Below, piece after piece: positions 1 through 6,082 of a stretch of 8,701 nt of DNA (the stretch's first letter is position 1; the number at the start of each line of letters is the position of its first letter). Both the position numbers and the translations under genes were made by a program. The stretch is from an uncultured Collinsella sp. (lineage in GTDB: Bacteria; Actinomycetota; Coriobacteriia; Coriobacteriales; Coriobacteriaceae): assembly GCA_900554465.1 (NCBI GenBank), contig USHF01000053.1, forward strand, positions 1 to 8,701, written 5' to 3'. The notes under the pieces are model-generated. The model did not search any database. It had not been told where the DNA came from and saw only the letters and a program-made list of their open reading frames with translations.

Positions 1-261
1 CTCGATGACGGTCTTGTCATCGTCGAGCGGCGGCTCCTGCTGCAGGATGCCCACGGTGTAGCCGGGGGTAAGTCTGGCATCGCCGTTTGAGACCTCCTCG
101 ATGCCGGCCATGATCTTGAGCAGGGTCGACTTGCCCATGCCGTTGGGACCCACGACGCCGATCTTGGCACCGGGGTAGAAGCTCAGGGTCACGTCGTCAA
201 GGATTACCTTGTCGCCATGGGCCTTGCGAGCCTGATACATCTGGTAGATAAACTCTGCCAT
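1..261 (-). CDS. ettA: EttA, energy-dependent translational throttle protein (ABC-F ATPase), N-terminal part
   Basis: Only the first 87 codons are present; the gene continues past the left edge. EttA is a soluble ABC-F ATPase that binds the ribosomal E site and gates the first peptide bonds according to the ATP/ADP ratio. The visible protein opens MAEFIYQMYQARKAHGDK, followed by VILDDVTLSFYPGAKIGVVG, almost the same as the start of E. coli EttA as I recall it. The Walker A motif GPNGMGKST lies at residues 38-46, with Met where Ala is more usual, which the GxxGxGKS/T pattern allows. LQQEPPLD near residue 73-80 fits the Q-loop region of the first ATPase domain. The start is supported by AAAGGA 12 bases upstream. 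It lies downstream of sdpI on the same strand, separated by a weak terminator. The arm domain and second ATPase domain that define the family cannot be checked here. Confidence 0.9.
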   Translation of the reverse strand, partial: MAEFIYQMYQARKAHGDKVILDDVTLSFYPGAKIGVVGPNGMGKSTLLKIMAGIEEVSNGDARLTPGYTVGILQQEPPLDDDKTVIE

Positions 262-352
262 TTGCCTGTTCTATCCTTTCTACCTGCTGTTTCCCTATTC
301 TTGATTCGCCTTAGTGGAAACGAAATGAGGGAACCAGCTCTGAAACGTAACG

Positions 353-372
353 AAAAAGGGGCATGGTTGCCC
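353..372 (-). terminator. Weak intrinsic terminator between sdpI and ettA
   Basis: Read on the minus strand, a 5-bp stem GGGCA/TGCCC closes a 4-base loop (ACCA) and is followed by C and five T. It lies about 90 bases after the sdpI stop and before ettA, where a terminator for the sdpRI transcript would be expected. The stem is short, so termination may be partial and ettA could receive some read-through. Confidence 0.45.
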
Positions 373-460
373 ACACCCCCTAATACTACCTGGGAAAAGT
401 CCCCCGGAACATACTATGAACTGCGTACGCTAGTTTTCCGCAACCTTAACGAGCGGCTCG

Positions 461-1150
461 CTACGATTTGCGCCACAACAGATACGAGTAGACGTAGACG
501 GCTCCAACCGAACCAAACGCCAGGACCGCAATCACCGCGGCGACGACTTCACTCGAAAGCACGCTGCCTGCCACGCCCATCACTATCAAGCCGACACCCA
601 GCACCATAAAGCAGGCACCGCCAAAGCGCTGCGTACGGCGCCAGTTCTCGGGATCGGCAAGCGCCCAAGGTGTCTTGATACCGAGCGTATAGTTCTGCTT
701 CACACGCGGCAAGTAGTTGCCTACGCCGATGAACAGCAAACCGACAACACCGGAAATAAGCACGTTGACCGAACCGACCGCCGGCACCACGCCCCAGACC
801 GTAAGCTCTCCCAGCCAGCTTATGGCGCACATGAACAAGGTGAAGGCGATTACGAAGCCCTGGTAGAACTTGCCCGAGGTTCGATATGCCTCACCTTTGG
901 GGTCGATGCGCGGCACCACGCAGAACATTGCGAGAAGCGCCAGAGGCAGCACGCCGAGCGCGGAGGCCATCCAGCTAGGACCCCAACCGTCGACGGCGCC
1001 GTTCGCGCCCCAGTGCGTGGGAATCTGCGCAGGCAAGCTCGGCATCACCATGAGATGCGCTACGACATTGGCGACGCACAGAGCGACCAGCGCAATCCAC
1101 ACGCGCGACGATACCCCCGTGGGGTGAATGCCCTTGTTTTCGTTATTCAT
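461..1150 (-). CDS. sdpI: SdpI-family membrane protein (DUF1648 plus SdpI domains)
   Basis: A 229-aa integral membrane protein. In Bacillus subtilis, SdpI is the immunity protein against the SdpC killing factor and also binds the repressor SdpR at the membrane when toxin is present. About six hydrophobic segments are visible (residues near 15-35, 59-79, 98-118, 121-143, 176-197, 202-224). The DUF1648 motif LPAQIPTHWGANGAVDGW is at 39-56. The C-terminal SdpI signature runs from about 145 to 178 and includes NYLPRVKQNYTLGIKTPWAL. I chose the start MNNENKG because its ATG overlaps the sdpR stop by 8 bases (ATGAATAA), typical of translational coupling; an in-frame ATG 14 codons upstream lies well inside sdpR. 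No SdpC-like toxin is in the window, so what it protects against, or senses, is unknown. Family assignment is strong; the immunity role is inferred. Confidence 0.88.
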   Translation of the reverse strand: MNNENKGIHPTGVSSRVWIALVALCVANVVAHLMVMPSLPAQIPTHWGANGAVDGWGPSWMASALGVLPLALLAMFCVVPRIDPKGEAYRTSGKFYQGFVIAFTLFMCAISWLGELTVWGVVPAVGSVNVLISGVVGLLFIGVGNYLPRVKQNYTLGIKTPWALADPENWRRTQRFGGACFMVLGVGLIVMGVAGSVLSSEVVAAVIAVLAFGSVGAVYVYSYLLWRKS

Positions 1151-1421
1151 CCTTATCACCTTCCGTGTTTGTAAAGCCCATAAACCAGCCAATCAAATCC
1201 TGCATGACGGTGGTGTTTAAGCTGTATACGATGTTTTGGCCATGGCGCTCGTCGGTCACCAACCCGGCGTTTTTGAGCGTCGCCAAGTGATGGCTCAGCG
1301 ACGGCTTACTGATATCGAAATGCTCGGCAAGCTCCCCCGCCGTGCAATTGCCCTCGCGCAGCAACTCCAAAATGCGCCGTCGCGTTGGATCGGCAAGCGC
1401 CTTAAAACCCTCTCCCGGCAT
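1143..1421 (-). CDS. sdpR: SdpR-like ArsR-family repressor
   Basis: A 92-aa cytosolic winged-helix repressor, first gene of the sdpR-sdpI pair. The N-terminus FKALADPTRRRILELL (residues 6-21) is the classic ArsR opening. The DNA-binding helix-turn-helix spans about 27-55 with HFDISKPSLSHHLATLK. The wing (ERHGQNIVYSLNTT, 58-71) and the following segment match B. subtilis SdpR as I recall it. No ArsR-type metal-binding Cys pair is seen (only one Cys, residue 26), which fits an SdpR-type, protein-sequestered repressor rather than a metal sensor. I chose the Met at 1421 because GGAGGT lies just before it (3-base gap after the T); an ATG six codons upstream would place this Shine-Dalgarno inside the coding region. 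It probably represses its own operon through the palindrome at 1470-1485. Confidence 0.88.
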   Translation of the reverse strand: MPGEGFKALADPTRRRILELLREGNCTAGELAEHFDISKPSLSHHLATLKNAGLVTDERHGQNIVYSLNTTVMQDLIGWFMGFTNTEGDKDE

Positions 1422-1455
1422 AAGACCTCCTCTCATCATCTCTCATAACGCGCAC

Positions 1456-1484
1456 ACTATACTCGATATTTAGATGTTTGTCTA
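1456..1484 (-). promoter_or_regulatory. Promoter of sdpR-sdpI
   Basis: On the minus strand, TAGACA (1484-1479, 5/6 to the -35 consensus) and TATAGT (1461-1456, 5/6 to the -10 consensus) are separated by exactly 17 bases. Transcription would start near 1449, giving a leader of about 28 bases before the sdpR ATG that includes its Shine-Dalgarno. This is the best promoter in the window. Confidence 0.75.
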
Positions 1485-1485
1485 A
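1470..1485. promoter_or_regulatory. Palindromic operator overlapping the sdpR -35 box
   Basis: TTAGA-N6-TCTAA forms a perfect 5-base inverted repeat with a 6-base spacer, and it covers the -35 hexamer of the sdpR promoter. ArsR-family dimers typically bind such short palindromes, so this is the likely autorepression site. On the minus strand a further TTAGA half-site lies 8 bases upstream, within 1490-1494. Binding is inferred from position and symmetry. Confidence 0.6.
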
Positions 1486-1503
1486 CTTTCTAATCTTGTA
1501 CTC

Positions 1504-1543
1504 AAAAAAAAATAGCCGCCTCCGCGTAATGCGAAGACGGCCA
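1504..1543 (-). terminator. Strong intrinsic terminator, no visible parent gene
   Basis: On the minus strand, a 13-bp stem (arms 1543-1531 and 1525-1513, with three G-T wobbles, including one near the base) closes a 5-base loop and runs directly into nine T (1512-1504). This is a textbook Rho-independent terminator for leftward transcription. It lies upstream of the sdpR promoter, and the next gene to the right, tcdA, is on the opposite strand. It therefore ends either a small RNA from 1545-1700 or stray antisense transcription, and it also shields sdpRI from read-through. Confidence 0.8.
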
Positions 1544-1573
1544 CTTCTCACGCTACAAACGTGTTTTGGAGTT

Positions 1574-1657
1574 GGCCAACCCGCTGCAACGGGTGCCATC
1601 TGCTTCAATCTTATGCGAACCCCGATCCCATTTCAACAAGCCCAAGGGCTCAAATGG
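1574..1657 (-). other. Hairpin-rich non-coding stretch ahead of the 1504-1543 terminator (candidate small RNA or dispersed repeat)
   Basis: The gap between sdpR and tcdA holds no convincing gene but has ordered pairing. One hairpin (1628-1657) has a 6-bp outer stem CCATTT/AAATGG and an inner AGCC/GGCT stem. A second (1574-1597) has ACCCG/CGGGT plus GGC/GCC across a 2-base bulge. Both are followed, leftward, by the strong terminator at 1504-1543. This arrangement fits the 3' part of a minus-strand small RNA, but I find no good minus-strand promoter to its right (the best -10 candidate, TATAGG near 1672-1677, lacks a -35). A dispersed intergenic repeat carrying a terminator is an equal alternative. 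Confidence 0.35.
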
Positions 1658-1672
1658 AATCGCGATAACACC

Positions 1673-1678
1673 TATAAT
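1673..1678 (+). promoter_or_regulatory. Probable -10 box of the tcdA-tatD transcript
   Basis: A perfect TATAAT lies 45 bases before the tcdA start. The matching -35 region is poor (CTCAAA at 18-base spacing, 3/6), so the promoter may be weak or activator-dependent. Confidence 0.5.
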
Positions 1679-1722
1679 GGCGATAGCTAAAACACGATTC
1701 GCTTCCCCATCGGAGGATGTCT

Positions 1723-2517
1723 ATGACCGAAACCGCTGCCGCTCTCGTCGAGACACGCGACACCAAGCTCGAGATCATCATGGGCCGCGAGGCACTCGAT
1801 AAGCTCGCCGATGCTACGGTGCTGGTGCTCGGCTGCGGAGGCGTGGGCTCCAACTGCTGCGAGGCACTCGCCCGCGGCGGCATCGGTCATTTCGTCATTC
1901 TGGACAAGGACATCATCGCGCCCAGCAATATCAATCGCCAGGCCATCGCCTTTCACAGCACCATCGGCAAGCGCAAAGTGGACGTGATGGATGCCATGAT
2001 TCGCGATATCAATCCCGCCGCCACCGTTATCAAGCGCACCGAATACCTGCTGAGCGACAACATCGACGAGTTCTTCGCGAGCGTTTTGGAGCAGACGGGT
2101 GGCAAGCTCGACTACGTCGTCGACGCCATCGACACCATCTCAGCCAAGCTCACCATTGCCAAATATGCTCAGGACCACGGCATTCGTTTGGTTAGCTCCA
2201 TGGGCGGGGCCAACAAGCTCCATCCCGAGTGCCTCCGCTTTGCCGACATTTTCGATACGGTACGTGACCCCATGAGCCGCATCATGCGCAAAGAATGTAA
2301 GAAGCGCGGCATCAAGAGCCTACATGTACTGTTTAGCTGCGAGGAATCGGTTAAGACACAGCCCCGCGACCCTTCCAATATCCACGAGCGCACCGAGTTG
2401 GGCACCGCCAGTTTTATGCCGCCCATCATGGGTCAGATGATTGCCGGCGAGGTTATCCGCCGGATCAGTGGCCGCGGCACCGAGCGCGTGCGCGCCGACG
2501 GCCAGCGCCTGGACTAG
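1723..2517 (+). CDS. tcdA: TcdA, tRNA threonylcarbamoyladenosine dehydratase (ThiF/MoeB/HesA superfamily)
   Basis: A 264-aa E1-like enzyme that adenylates and dehydrates t6A at position 37 of ANN-decoding tRNAs to the cyclic form ct6A, acting in the cytosol. The nucleotide-binding Rossmann motif GCGGVGS is at residues 37-43, the acidic residue after the second strand is D61, the adenylation motif NINRQ is at 69-73, and DAID is at 134-137. The region GGANKLHPECLRFADIFDT (161-179), then RDP at 181-183, matches the TcdA/YgdL branch rather than ThiF or MoeB, and no thiS/moaD-type partner lies nearby. Length is normal for the family. The start at 1723 was chosen because GGAGG (1712-1716) sits 6 bases before it; the ATG two codons earlier directly abuts that site. 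It is the first gene of a probable pair with tatD. Confidence 0.88.
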   Translation: MTETAAALVETRDTKLEIIMGREALDKLADATVLVLGCGGVGSNCCEALARGGIGHFVILDKDIIAPSNINRQAIAFHSTIGKRKVDVMDAMIRDINPAATVIKRTEYLLSDNIDEFFASVLEQTGGKLDYVVDAIDTISAKLTIAKYAQDHGIRLVSSMGGANKLHPECLRFADIFDTVRDPMSRIMRKECKKRGIKSLHVLFSCEESVKTQPRDPSNIHERTELGTASFMPPIMGQMIAGEVIRRISGRGTERVRADGQRLD

Positions 2518-2531
2518 CGGAGCGCGCCGAG

Positions 2532-3314
2532 ATGGAGCCCCGGTTATTTGATGCACACTGCCATCTTGATTTGATGGCTCACCCGGACGCCGTTGCCGAT
2601 GAGGCGACGGCACTGGGCTTGGGCCTATTTGATTGCGGCGTCGATCCACGTGACTTTTCGGCCGCAAACGAGCGCGCCCATCGCCAACCAGACATCATCG
2701 CCGGCATTGGGCTTCACCCCTGGTGGCTTGCCGACAGCCGCTGCGGTCCTGCCGAAATCAATCTGCTTTGCGAAGTTGCAGCCCAAGAGCGCTACATCGG
2801 CGAGGTGGGACTCGACTTTTCCGCGCGCTTTGCCGGAAGCGAGCCGCTGCAAACACAGGCACTTGACCGGCTCTGCGAGGCTCTCGCGCAACATCCTCTT
2901 ACCGGGCGTGTGATATCAATTCACGACGTTCGTTCGGCAGGAGCCGTACTGGACGTCCTCGAATCGCATGGACTACTCATCCCAAACCCCGAATCCCCCG
3001 CTATCATCTTCCACTGGTTTAGCGGCACTTCGGACGAACTCGTCCGCGCGCGTAATGCGGGCTGCTATTTTTCCGTCAACGAACGCATGCTCACGTCTAA
3101 ACGAGGACGCGAATACGCCCGACAGATCCCACTCGATCGTTTACTGCTCGAGACCGATGCGCCGGCGGAGGCAAACACCGAAACAAGCACACAGTCGCTC
3201 ATCAGATCGCTCACAAGGACCTCAGAACGCATTGCCTCGCTCAAAAACTGCGACGCAGAGTGCATCGAGTCGACAGTTTTAGCAAATGCGCACTCTGTTT
3301 TTAACCTTTGCTAG
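2532..3314 (+). CDS. tatD: TatD-family metal-dependent hydrolase (putative DNase)
   Basis: A 260-aa cytosolic TIM-barrel hydrolase of the TatD/YcfH family, linked in other bacteria to 3'-5' exonuclease or DNA-repair activity. The family motifs occur in order: FDAHCHLD (6-13, metal ligands H9 and H11), GIGLHPW (58-64), IGEVGLDF (89-96, ligand E91), ISIHDVRSAG (129-137 region, H131), FHWFSGT (160-166, H161) and LLLETDAP (204-211, D209). All expected metal ligands are present, so the enzyme should be active. HWFSG replaces the commoner HCFSG. It starts 14 bases after the tcdA stop with GGAG 9 bases before the ATG, suggesting co-transcription. The exact substrate cannot be read from sequence. Its C-terminus ends just before the inverted-repeat element at 3321. 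Confidence 0.87.
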   Translation: MEPRLFDAHCHLDLMAHPDAVADEATALGLGLFDCGVDPRDFSAANERAHRQPDIIAGIGLHPWWLADSRCGPAEINLLCEVAAQERYIGEVGLDFSARFAGSEPLQTQALDRLCEALAQHPLTGRVISIHDVRSAGAVLDVLESHGLLIPNPESPAIIFHWFSGTSDELVRARNAGCYFSVNERMLTSKRGREYARQIPLDRLLLETDAPAEANTETSTQSLIRSLTRTSERIASLKNCDAECIESTVLANAHSVFNLC

Positions 3315-3320
3315 CCCCGG

Positions 3321-3548
3321 TGGGCAAAAAATGCCAAATATGAGTACTGTTGCAAATCCAGTCACATTATTTTACGGCAAAATAGCGCCTTGATAATGTA
3401 CAGCTATCCATTATCAAGGCACTTTAAGGTGGTTAAAGTCATTTTTAGCAGGTTTTAATCGCTCGCAGACACCCAACTAGGCCCTCAAAAGCTTAATTTC
3501 GCTGTTACTAAATTAGTGACAGTACTCATATTTAGCATTTTTTGTCCA
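3321..3548. mobile_element. MITE-like element with 30-base terminal inverted repeats
   Basis: The arms 3321-3350 and 3519-3548 are inverted copies matching at 28 of 30 positions; the shared core reads AAATATGAGTACTGT after a run of six A. Between them are 168 bases with no gene but with a chain of hairpins: 3368-3384 (TATTTT/AAAATA), 3387-3420 (12 bp), 3421-3439 (ACTTTAA/TTAAAGT) and 3502-3522 (8 bp, one G-T pair). The interior is AT-rich against its GC-rich flanks. Long near-perfect terminal repeats, small size, no transposase and a site in a convergent intergenic gap fit a miniature inverted-repeat element. No clear target-site duplication is seen. Alternatives are a structured RNA or a bidirectional regulatory repeat. 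Each arm contains ATGAGTACTGT, opening tiny reading frames of 17 and 14 codons without ribosome binding sites. Confidence 0.6.
3387..3420. repeat. Perfect 12-bp inverted repeat inside the MITE-like element
   Basis: GCCTTGATAATG (3387-3398) and its exact reverse complement (3409-3420) flank a 10-base loop. The next hairpin (ACTTTAA-GGTGG-TTAAAGT, 3421-3439) begins at the very next base, so the two stems could stack. No T-run follows the 12-bp stem on the plus strand; on the minus strand only a broken TATTTT follows, so it is not a clear terminator. Confidence 0.75.
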
Positions 3549-3551
3549 TGG

Positions 3552-3587
3552 AGTCCCAGGGAGGCGACAATTCGACTCCCCGGGACT
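3552..3587. repeat. Long interrupted hairpin beside the pfkB stop codon
   Basis: Nested stems AGTCCC/GGGACT, GGGAG/CTCCC and CGA/TCG, separated by single mismatches, close a 4-base loop. It begins 6 bases after the pfkB stop (reading leftward) and may stabilise or end that transcript. Neither strand shows a T-run after it, so it is not a standard intrinsic terminator. Confidence 0.5.
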
Positions 3588-3593
3588 GCTCAC

Positions 3594-4457
3594 CTATTCG
3601 GAAATCGGCACTCCATGGCCCCAGGAGCCTTCCATGCCGCACACGGTCGAGGCAAACCCGGCAGCAAAGTCGAGTGCACGCTCGATGGCCTCGGCACCAT
3701 CCTCGCCTCGCTTGGCGGAATCGAGATAGCACATCAAGAACGAAGTCAGGAACGAGTCACCCGCACCCATGGTGTCCTTCATTTCCGTTACCGGTTTAGC
3801 CAGCTGGCGGTAATAACGCTCGCCGTCGTAAGCAATGCAGCCCTCGGCGCCCGCCGTAGCCGACACAAAACGCGGACCCAGGCCCTTCACCCATGCCAGA
3901 CGCTCGCGAATCTCGTCCTCGCTCGCGGCATCCGCCGCACTAAAGAAAGCGAAATCGACGTAGGGCGCAATCTGCTCGTAGTACTCGTCGGTGGAGTCGT
4001 CCGAAAAGTCGAAAGAGACCGTAACGCCCGCAGCCTTCAACTTGGGCAGCTCGCGCTCGGTAAAGCAGTAGTTGCCCGAATGAACCACATCGAACTGCTT
4101 CATGTACGCAAGGTCAAAGCGATCGAGGACATAGCGCGCATCGCCACGGATACCGCCCTCGTTGGAGCCAAGGAAAACACGGTCGCCGTTAACGACGGTC
4201 ACGCGCGCAGCACCATTCTCACCGATGAGCTGCTTGCATTTGGCTAGTTCAACGTCCTCATCTTCAAGACTCGCAATCACGTGCTCGGCAGCAGCGTCAT
4301 TACCAAAGATGCCCATATACGCGGAGCGCGCGGCTCCGCATTTCTTGGCATACACGGCAAAGTTCACCGCATTGCCACCCGGATACATCGTGCGAATATG
4401 CTCGTAGCGGTCGACGACGTTGTCGCCAAACCCCAGTGCGCTCACGTTAAATGCCAT
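3594..4457 (-). CDS. PfkB-family sugar kinase, fructoselysine 6-kinase (FrlD)-like
   Basis: A 287-aa ribokinase-fold kinase that should transfer phosphate from ATP to a sugar or sugar-amine hydroxyl in the cytosol. The substrate-binding PGGNAVNFAVYAKKCG (26-41) replaces the usual ribokinase GGKGAN pattern and, with DNVVDRY near 12-18 and VSFDFSD (147-153), closely resembles E. coli FrlD as I remember it, including NGDRVF (90-95). The C-terminal signature DTMGAGDSF (228-236) contains the catalytic base D234. FrlD phosphorylates fructoselysine, an Amadori product, before FrlB deglycates it. No deglycase or permease is in the window, so the substrate may differ. AGAGGGG lies 6 bases before the ATG. 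It follows the HAD gene by 59 bases, in which an imperfect hairpin (4482-4507) lies. The family is sure, the substrate moderately so. Confidence 0.85.
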   Translation of the reverse strand: MAFNVSALGFGDNVVDRYEHIRTMYPGGNAVNFAVYAKKCGAARSAYMGIFGNDAAAEHVIASLEDEDVELAKCKQLIGENGAARVTVVNGDRVFLGSNEGGIRGDARYVLDRFDLAYMKQFDVVHSGNYCFTERELPKLKAAGVTVSFDFSDDSTDEYYEQIAPYVDFAFFSAADAASEDEIRERLAWVKGLGPRFVSATAGAEGCIAYDGERYYRQLAKPVTEMKDTMGAGDSFLTSFLMCYLDSAKRGEDGAEAIERALDFAAGFASTVCGMEGSWGHGVPISE

Positions 4458-4481
4458 AGCGCGCCCCTCTCTTATGCCAAC

Positions 4482-4507
4482 GGAACCACTGTTGTGACAG
4501 CAGTACC
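4482..4507 (-). repeat. Intercistronic hairpin between the HAD gene and the PfkB kinase
   Basis: An 8-bp stem with two G-T pairs (4504-4497 with 4492-4485 on the minus strand) closes a 4-base loop and extends by two more base pairs across a mismatch. No T-run follows. It could set differential stability of the two parts of the message, but there is no direct support. Confidence 0.35.
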
Positions 4508-4516
4508 GCCCAGGAT

Positions 4517-5176
4517 CTACGCGAGTTCCAGTAGCTCCGGCAGCTGGTCAATAATCTTGTCCGCGGCATCCTGGCTAAAGCCAAAGCGCTCCTCGCGCTT
4601 GGCAATGACTGTCAGGCCGGCTCGCTTGCCGGCAGTGATGCCAGGCACCGAATCCTCAACGCAGCAGCAGCGATTCGCGGGCAGCCCCAGCAGGTCCAGC
4701 GCATGCAGGTAGATGTCGGGCTCGGGCTTGCTCTCCTTAAACTGCTCGCCGCTCACCACATACTCAAAGGCATCCGACAGCCCGCATGCGTTGAGCACTT
4801 CCTCGATGCTATCCATGGGAGACGAGCTGGCAAGCGCCACGCGAACGCCGCGGCGCGGCAGCTCTCGAATCGTATCCACGGCGCCTGGGTTAATCAAAGC
4901 CTGATAGTCGCGCGGACGCTCATGCGCCCACTCGTCCCAACGGGCCAACGCTTCCTCGCCAGTGAAATGCCCCTTACCGGCGCGCTCAAACCAATCGACC
5001 AACATATGCAGGAAGAACTGATGCGAGGTACCGACCTGCCCATTCAACTCCTCTTGAGTCAGGTTAAGCCCAAGCTCCTTGGCAAACGCGGCAGTCTCGC
5101 CCAGGTAGTAATACTCGGTATCGACAATGACGCCGTCCATGTCAAAGATAACGGCGTCGAACGGAAATGCGGACAC
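4517..5176 (-). CDS. HAD-superfamily phosphatase, beta-phosphoglucomutase-like
   Basis: A 219-aa HAD hydrolase of the beta-phosphoglucomutase/sugar-phosphatase branch, probably acting on phosphosugars in the cytosol. Motif I is FDMDGVIVD (11-19) with nucleophile D12 and acid/base D14. Motif II is ALASSSP (114-120), motif III is the Lys in ESKPEPD (K150), and motif IV is VEDSVPG (173-179) with E174 and D175. The helical cap between residues 18 and 95 is the C1 type. I chose the GTG at 5176 because GGGAGGG lies 4 bases upstream and the protein then starts five residues before the first core strand. A longer frame from an ATG at 5224 would translate straight through the terminator hairpin at 5189-5217. 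It sits between the Cof-type phosphatase and the kinase on one strand. The substrate is not predictable; removing or isomerising a sugar phosphate linked to the neighbouring kinase is an inference. Confidence 0.85.
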   Translation of the reverse strand: MSAFPFDAVIFDMDGVIVDTEYYYLGETAAFAKELGLNLTQEELNGQVGTSHQFFLHMLVDWFERAGKGHFTGEEALARWDEWAHERPRDYQALINPGAVDTIRELPRRGVRVALASSSPMDSIEEVLNACGLSDAFEYVVSGEQFKESKPEPDIYLHALDLLGLPANRCCCVEDSVPGITAGKRAGLTVIAKREERFGFSQDAADKIIDQLPELLELA

Positions 5177-5188
5177 GGCACCCTCCCT

Positions 5189-5217
5189 AACAAAAGGGCG
5201 CCTGTAAGCAGGCGCCC
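5189..5217 (-). terminator. Intrinsic terminator between the two HAD genes
   Basis: On the minus strand a perfect 9-bp GC-rich stem, GGGCGCCTG/CAGGCGCCC, closes a CTTA loop and is followed by TTTTGTT. It begins about 22 bases after the Cof-type gene's stop. It ends only 12 bases before the GTG of the next gene, so that gene's Shine-Dalgarno is the first thing after the T-run. There is no room for a promoter between, so downstream expression must come from read-through or from a promoter inside the upstream gene. Confidence 0.8.
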
Positions 5218-5239
5218 GAACCATGCATTATCGGCGATT

Positions 5240-6082
5240 CTAACCCAGCAGCTTATCCAGCGCCACCGCAATACCGTCTTCATTGTTATTGGCGGTCACC
5301 ATCTGGGCCACGGCCTTAACCTCGTCAACCGCGTTGCCCATGGCAACACCGGTGCCGGCCCACTCAATCATGGACTTGTCGTTCTGGCCGTCGCCAAACG
5401 ATACGACCTCACTGGCATCGATGCCGAGCTTAGGCAGGGCACCCTCGAGTGCGCGGGCCTTGTCGATACCGGGCGCCGTGTACTCAAAGTACCAGTCGGC
5501 CGTAAACATGCCCGAAAGCGTCTGCTTAAAGGGCGCATACATCTCCTCGTAATGCGCCTGCAGGTAGGCCGGATCGCCCGCCGTCAGCAGCTTGTCCACG
5601 GGATAAGCATCAGCGACCTCATGCAGGCTCTCCACCTCGCGAATCTTAAGATCGCACGCGTCGCGCTCATACTTGACGATATTCTTCTGCGAGCCGTCAG
5701 GCAGCGTGATCATGCAATGGTACGAGTCCTCGACGTGCAAATCGCGACCGAGCGAAATCATAGGGATCACGTCAAAATTACGCAGGTGATCAATCAGGCG
5801 ATGCAATTCGTCGGCAGGCATAGCCTGATCGAACAGCACCTCGTCGGTCTGGGCATCGACGACGTGTGCGCCGTTAAAGGCCACCAGCAGACCGTCATGG
5901 TTTTGAAGGTCGAGCTCTTGCGCCAAGGCGTGCAGCCCCCATGCGGGACGGCCCGAAGCCAAAATGAGCTTAATGCCCGACTCCTGCGCCGCGAGCAGCT
6001 TCTCGCGCGTACGCGGGCTAATCACTTTCTGATCGTTGGTGAGCGTACCGTCGATATCCATCGCGATGGCTTTGATTGCCAT
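5240..6082 (-). CDS. Cof-type HAD phosphatase (HAD subfamily IIB)
   Basis: A 280-aa cytosolic phosphatase of the Cof/YidA group, which dephosphorylates sugar phosphates and related small molecules. Motif I is MDIDGTLTN (8-16) with nucleophile D9 and D11. Motif II is LASGRP (41-46, S43), motif III is the Lys in GIDKARAL (K208), and motif IV is FGDGQND (229-235) with D231 and D235; MGNA follows at 249-251. The large C2 cap lies between about 85 and 195. Length is typical. The start MAIKAIAMDIDGT was chosen because GGGAGG is 5 bases upstream; the frame stays open for 29 more codons without a second ribosome site. It is the first gene of a minus-strand block with a second HAD phosphatase and a sugar kinase, and its own terminator follows. 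A TATGAT at about 45 bases before the start could be a -10 box, but no good -35 accompanies it. Confidence 0.87.
   Translation of the reverse strand: MAIKAIAMDIDGTLTNDQKVISPRTREKLLAAQESGIKLILASGRPAWGLHALAQELDLQNHDGLLVAFNGAHVVDAQTDEVLFDQAMPADELHRLIDHLRNFDVIPMISLGRDLHVEDSYHCMITLPDGSQKNIVKYERDACDLKIREVESLHEVADAYPVDKLLTAGDPAYLQAHYEEMYAPFKQTLSGMFTADWYFEYTAPGIDKARALEGALPKLGIDASEVVSFGDGQNDKSMIEWAGTGVAMGNAVDEVKAVAQMVTANNNEDGIAVALDKLLG

Noticed and set aside
1..261. Met in the EttA Walker A motif (GPNGMGKST) as a possible defect.
   Set aside because: That position is variable in GxxGxGKS/T and the catalytic Lys and Ser are intact.
3552..3587. The hairpin after the PfkB gene as an intrinsic terminator.
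   Set aside because: Neither strand has a T-run after the stem; the nearby six-T run lies on the wrong side for plus-strand use and belongs to the inverted-repeat arm.
3516..4247. A 243-codon plus-strand frame opposite the PfkB kinase.
   Set aside because: The minus strand carries a full kinase with its catalytic motif; the plus frame is a shadow that begins inside the inverted-repeat element.
5177..5224. An upstream ATG start for the beta-phosphoglucomutase-like phosphatase.
   Set aside because: The extra codons would be the terminator hairpin itself, while a GTG with a strong ribosome site fits the family's normal N-terminus.
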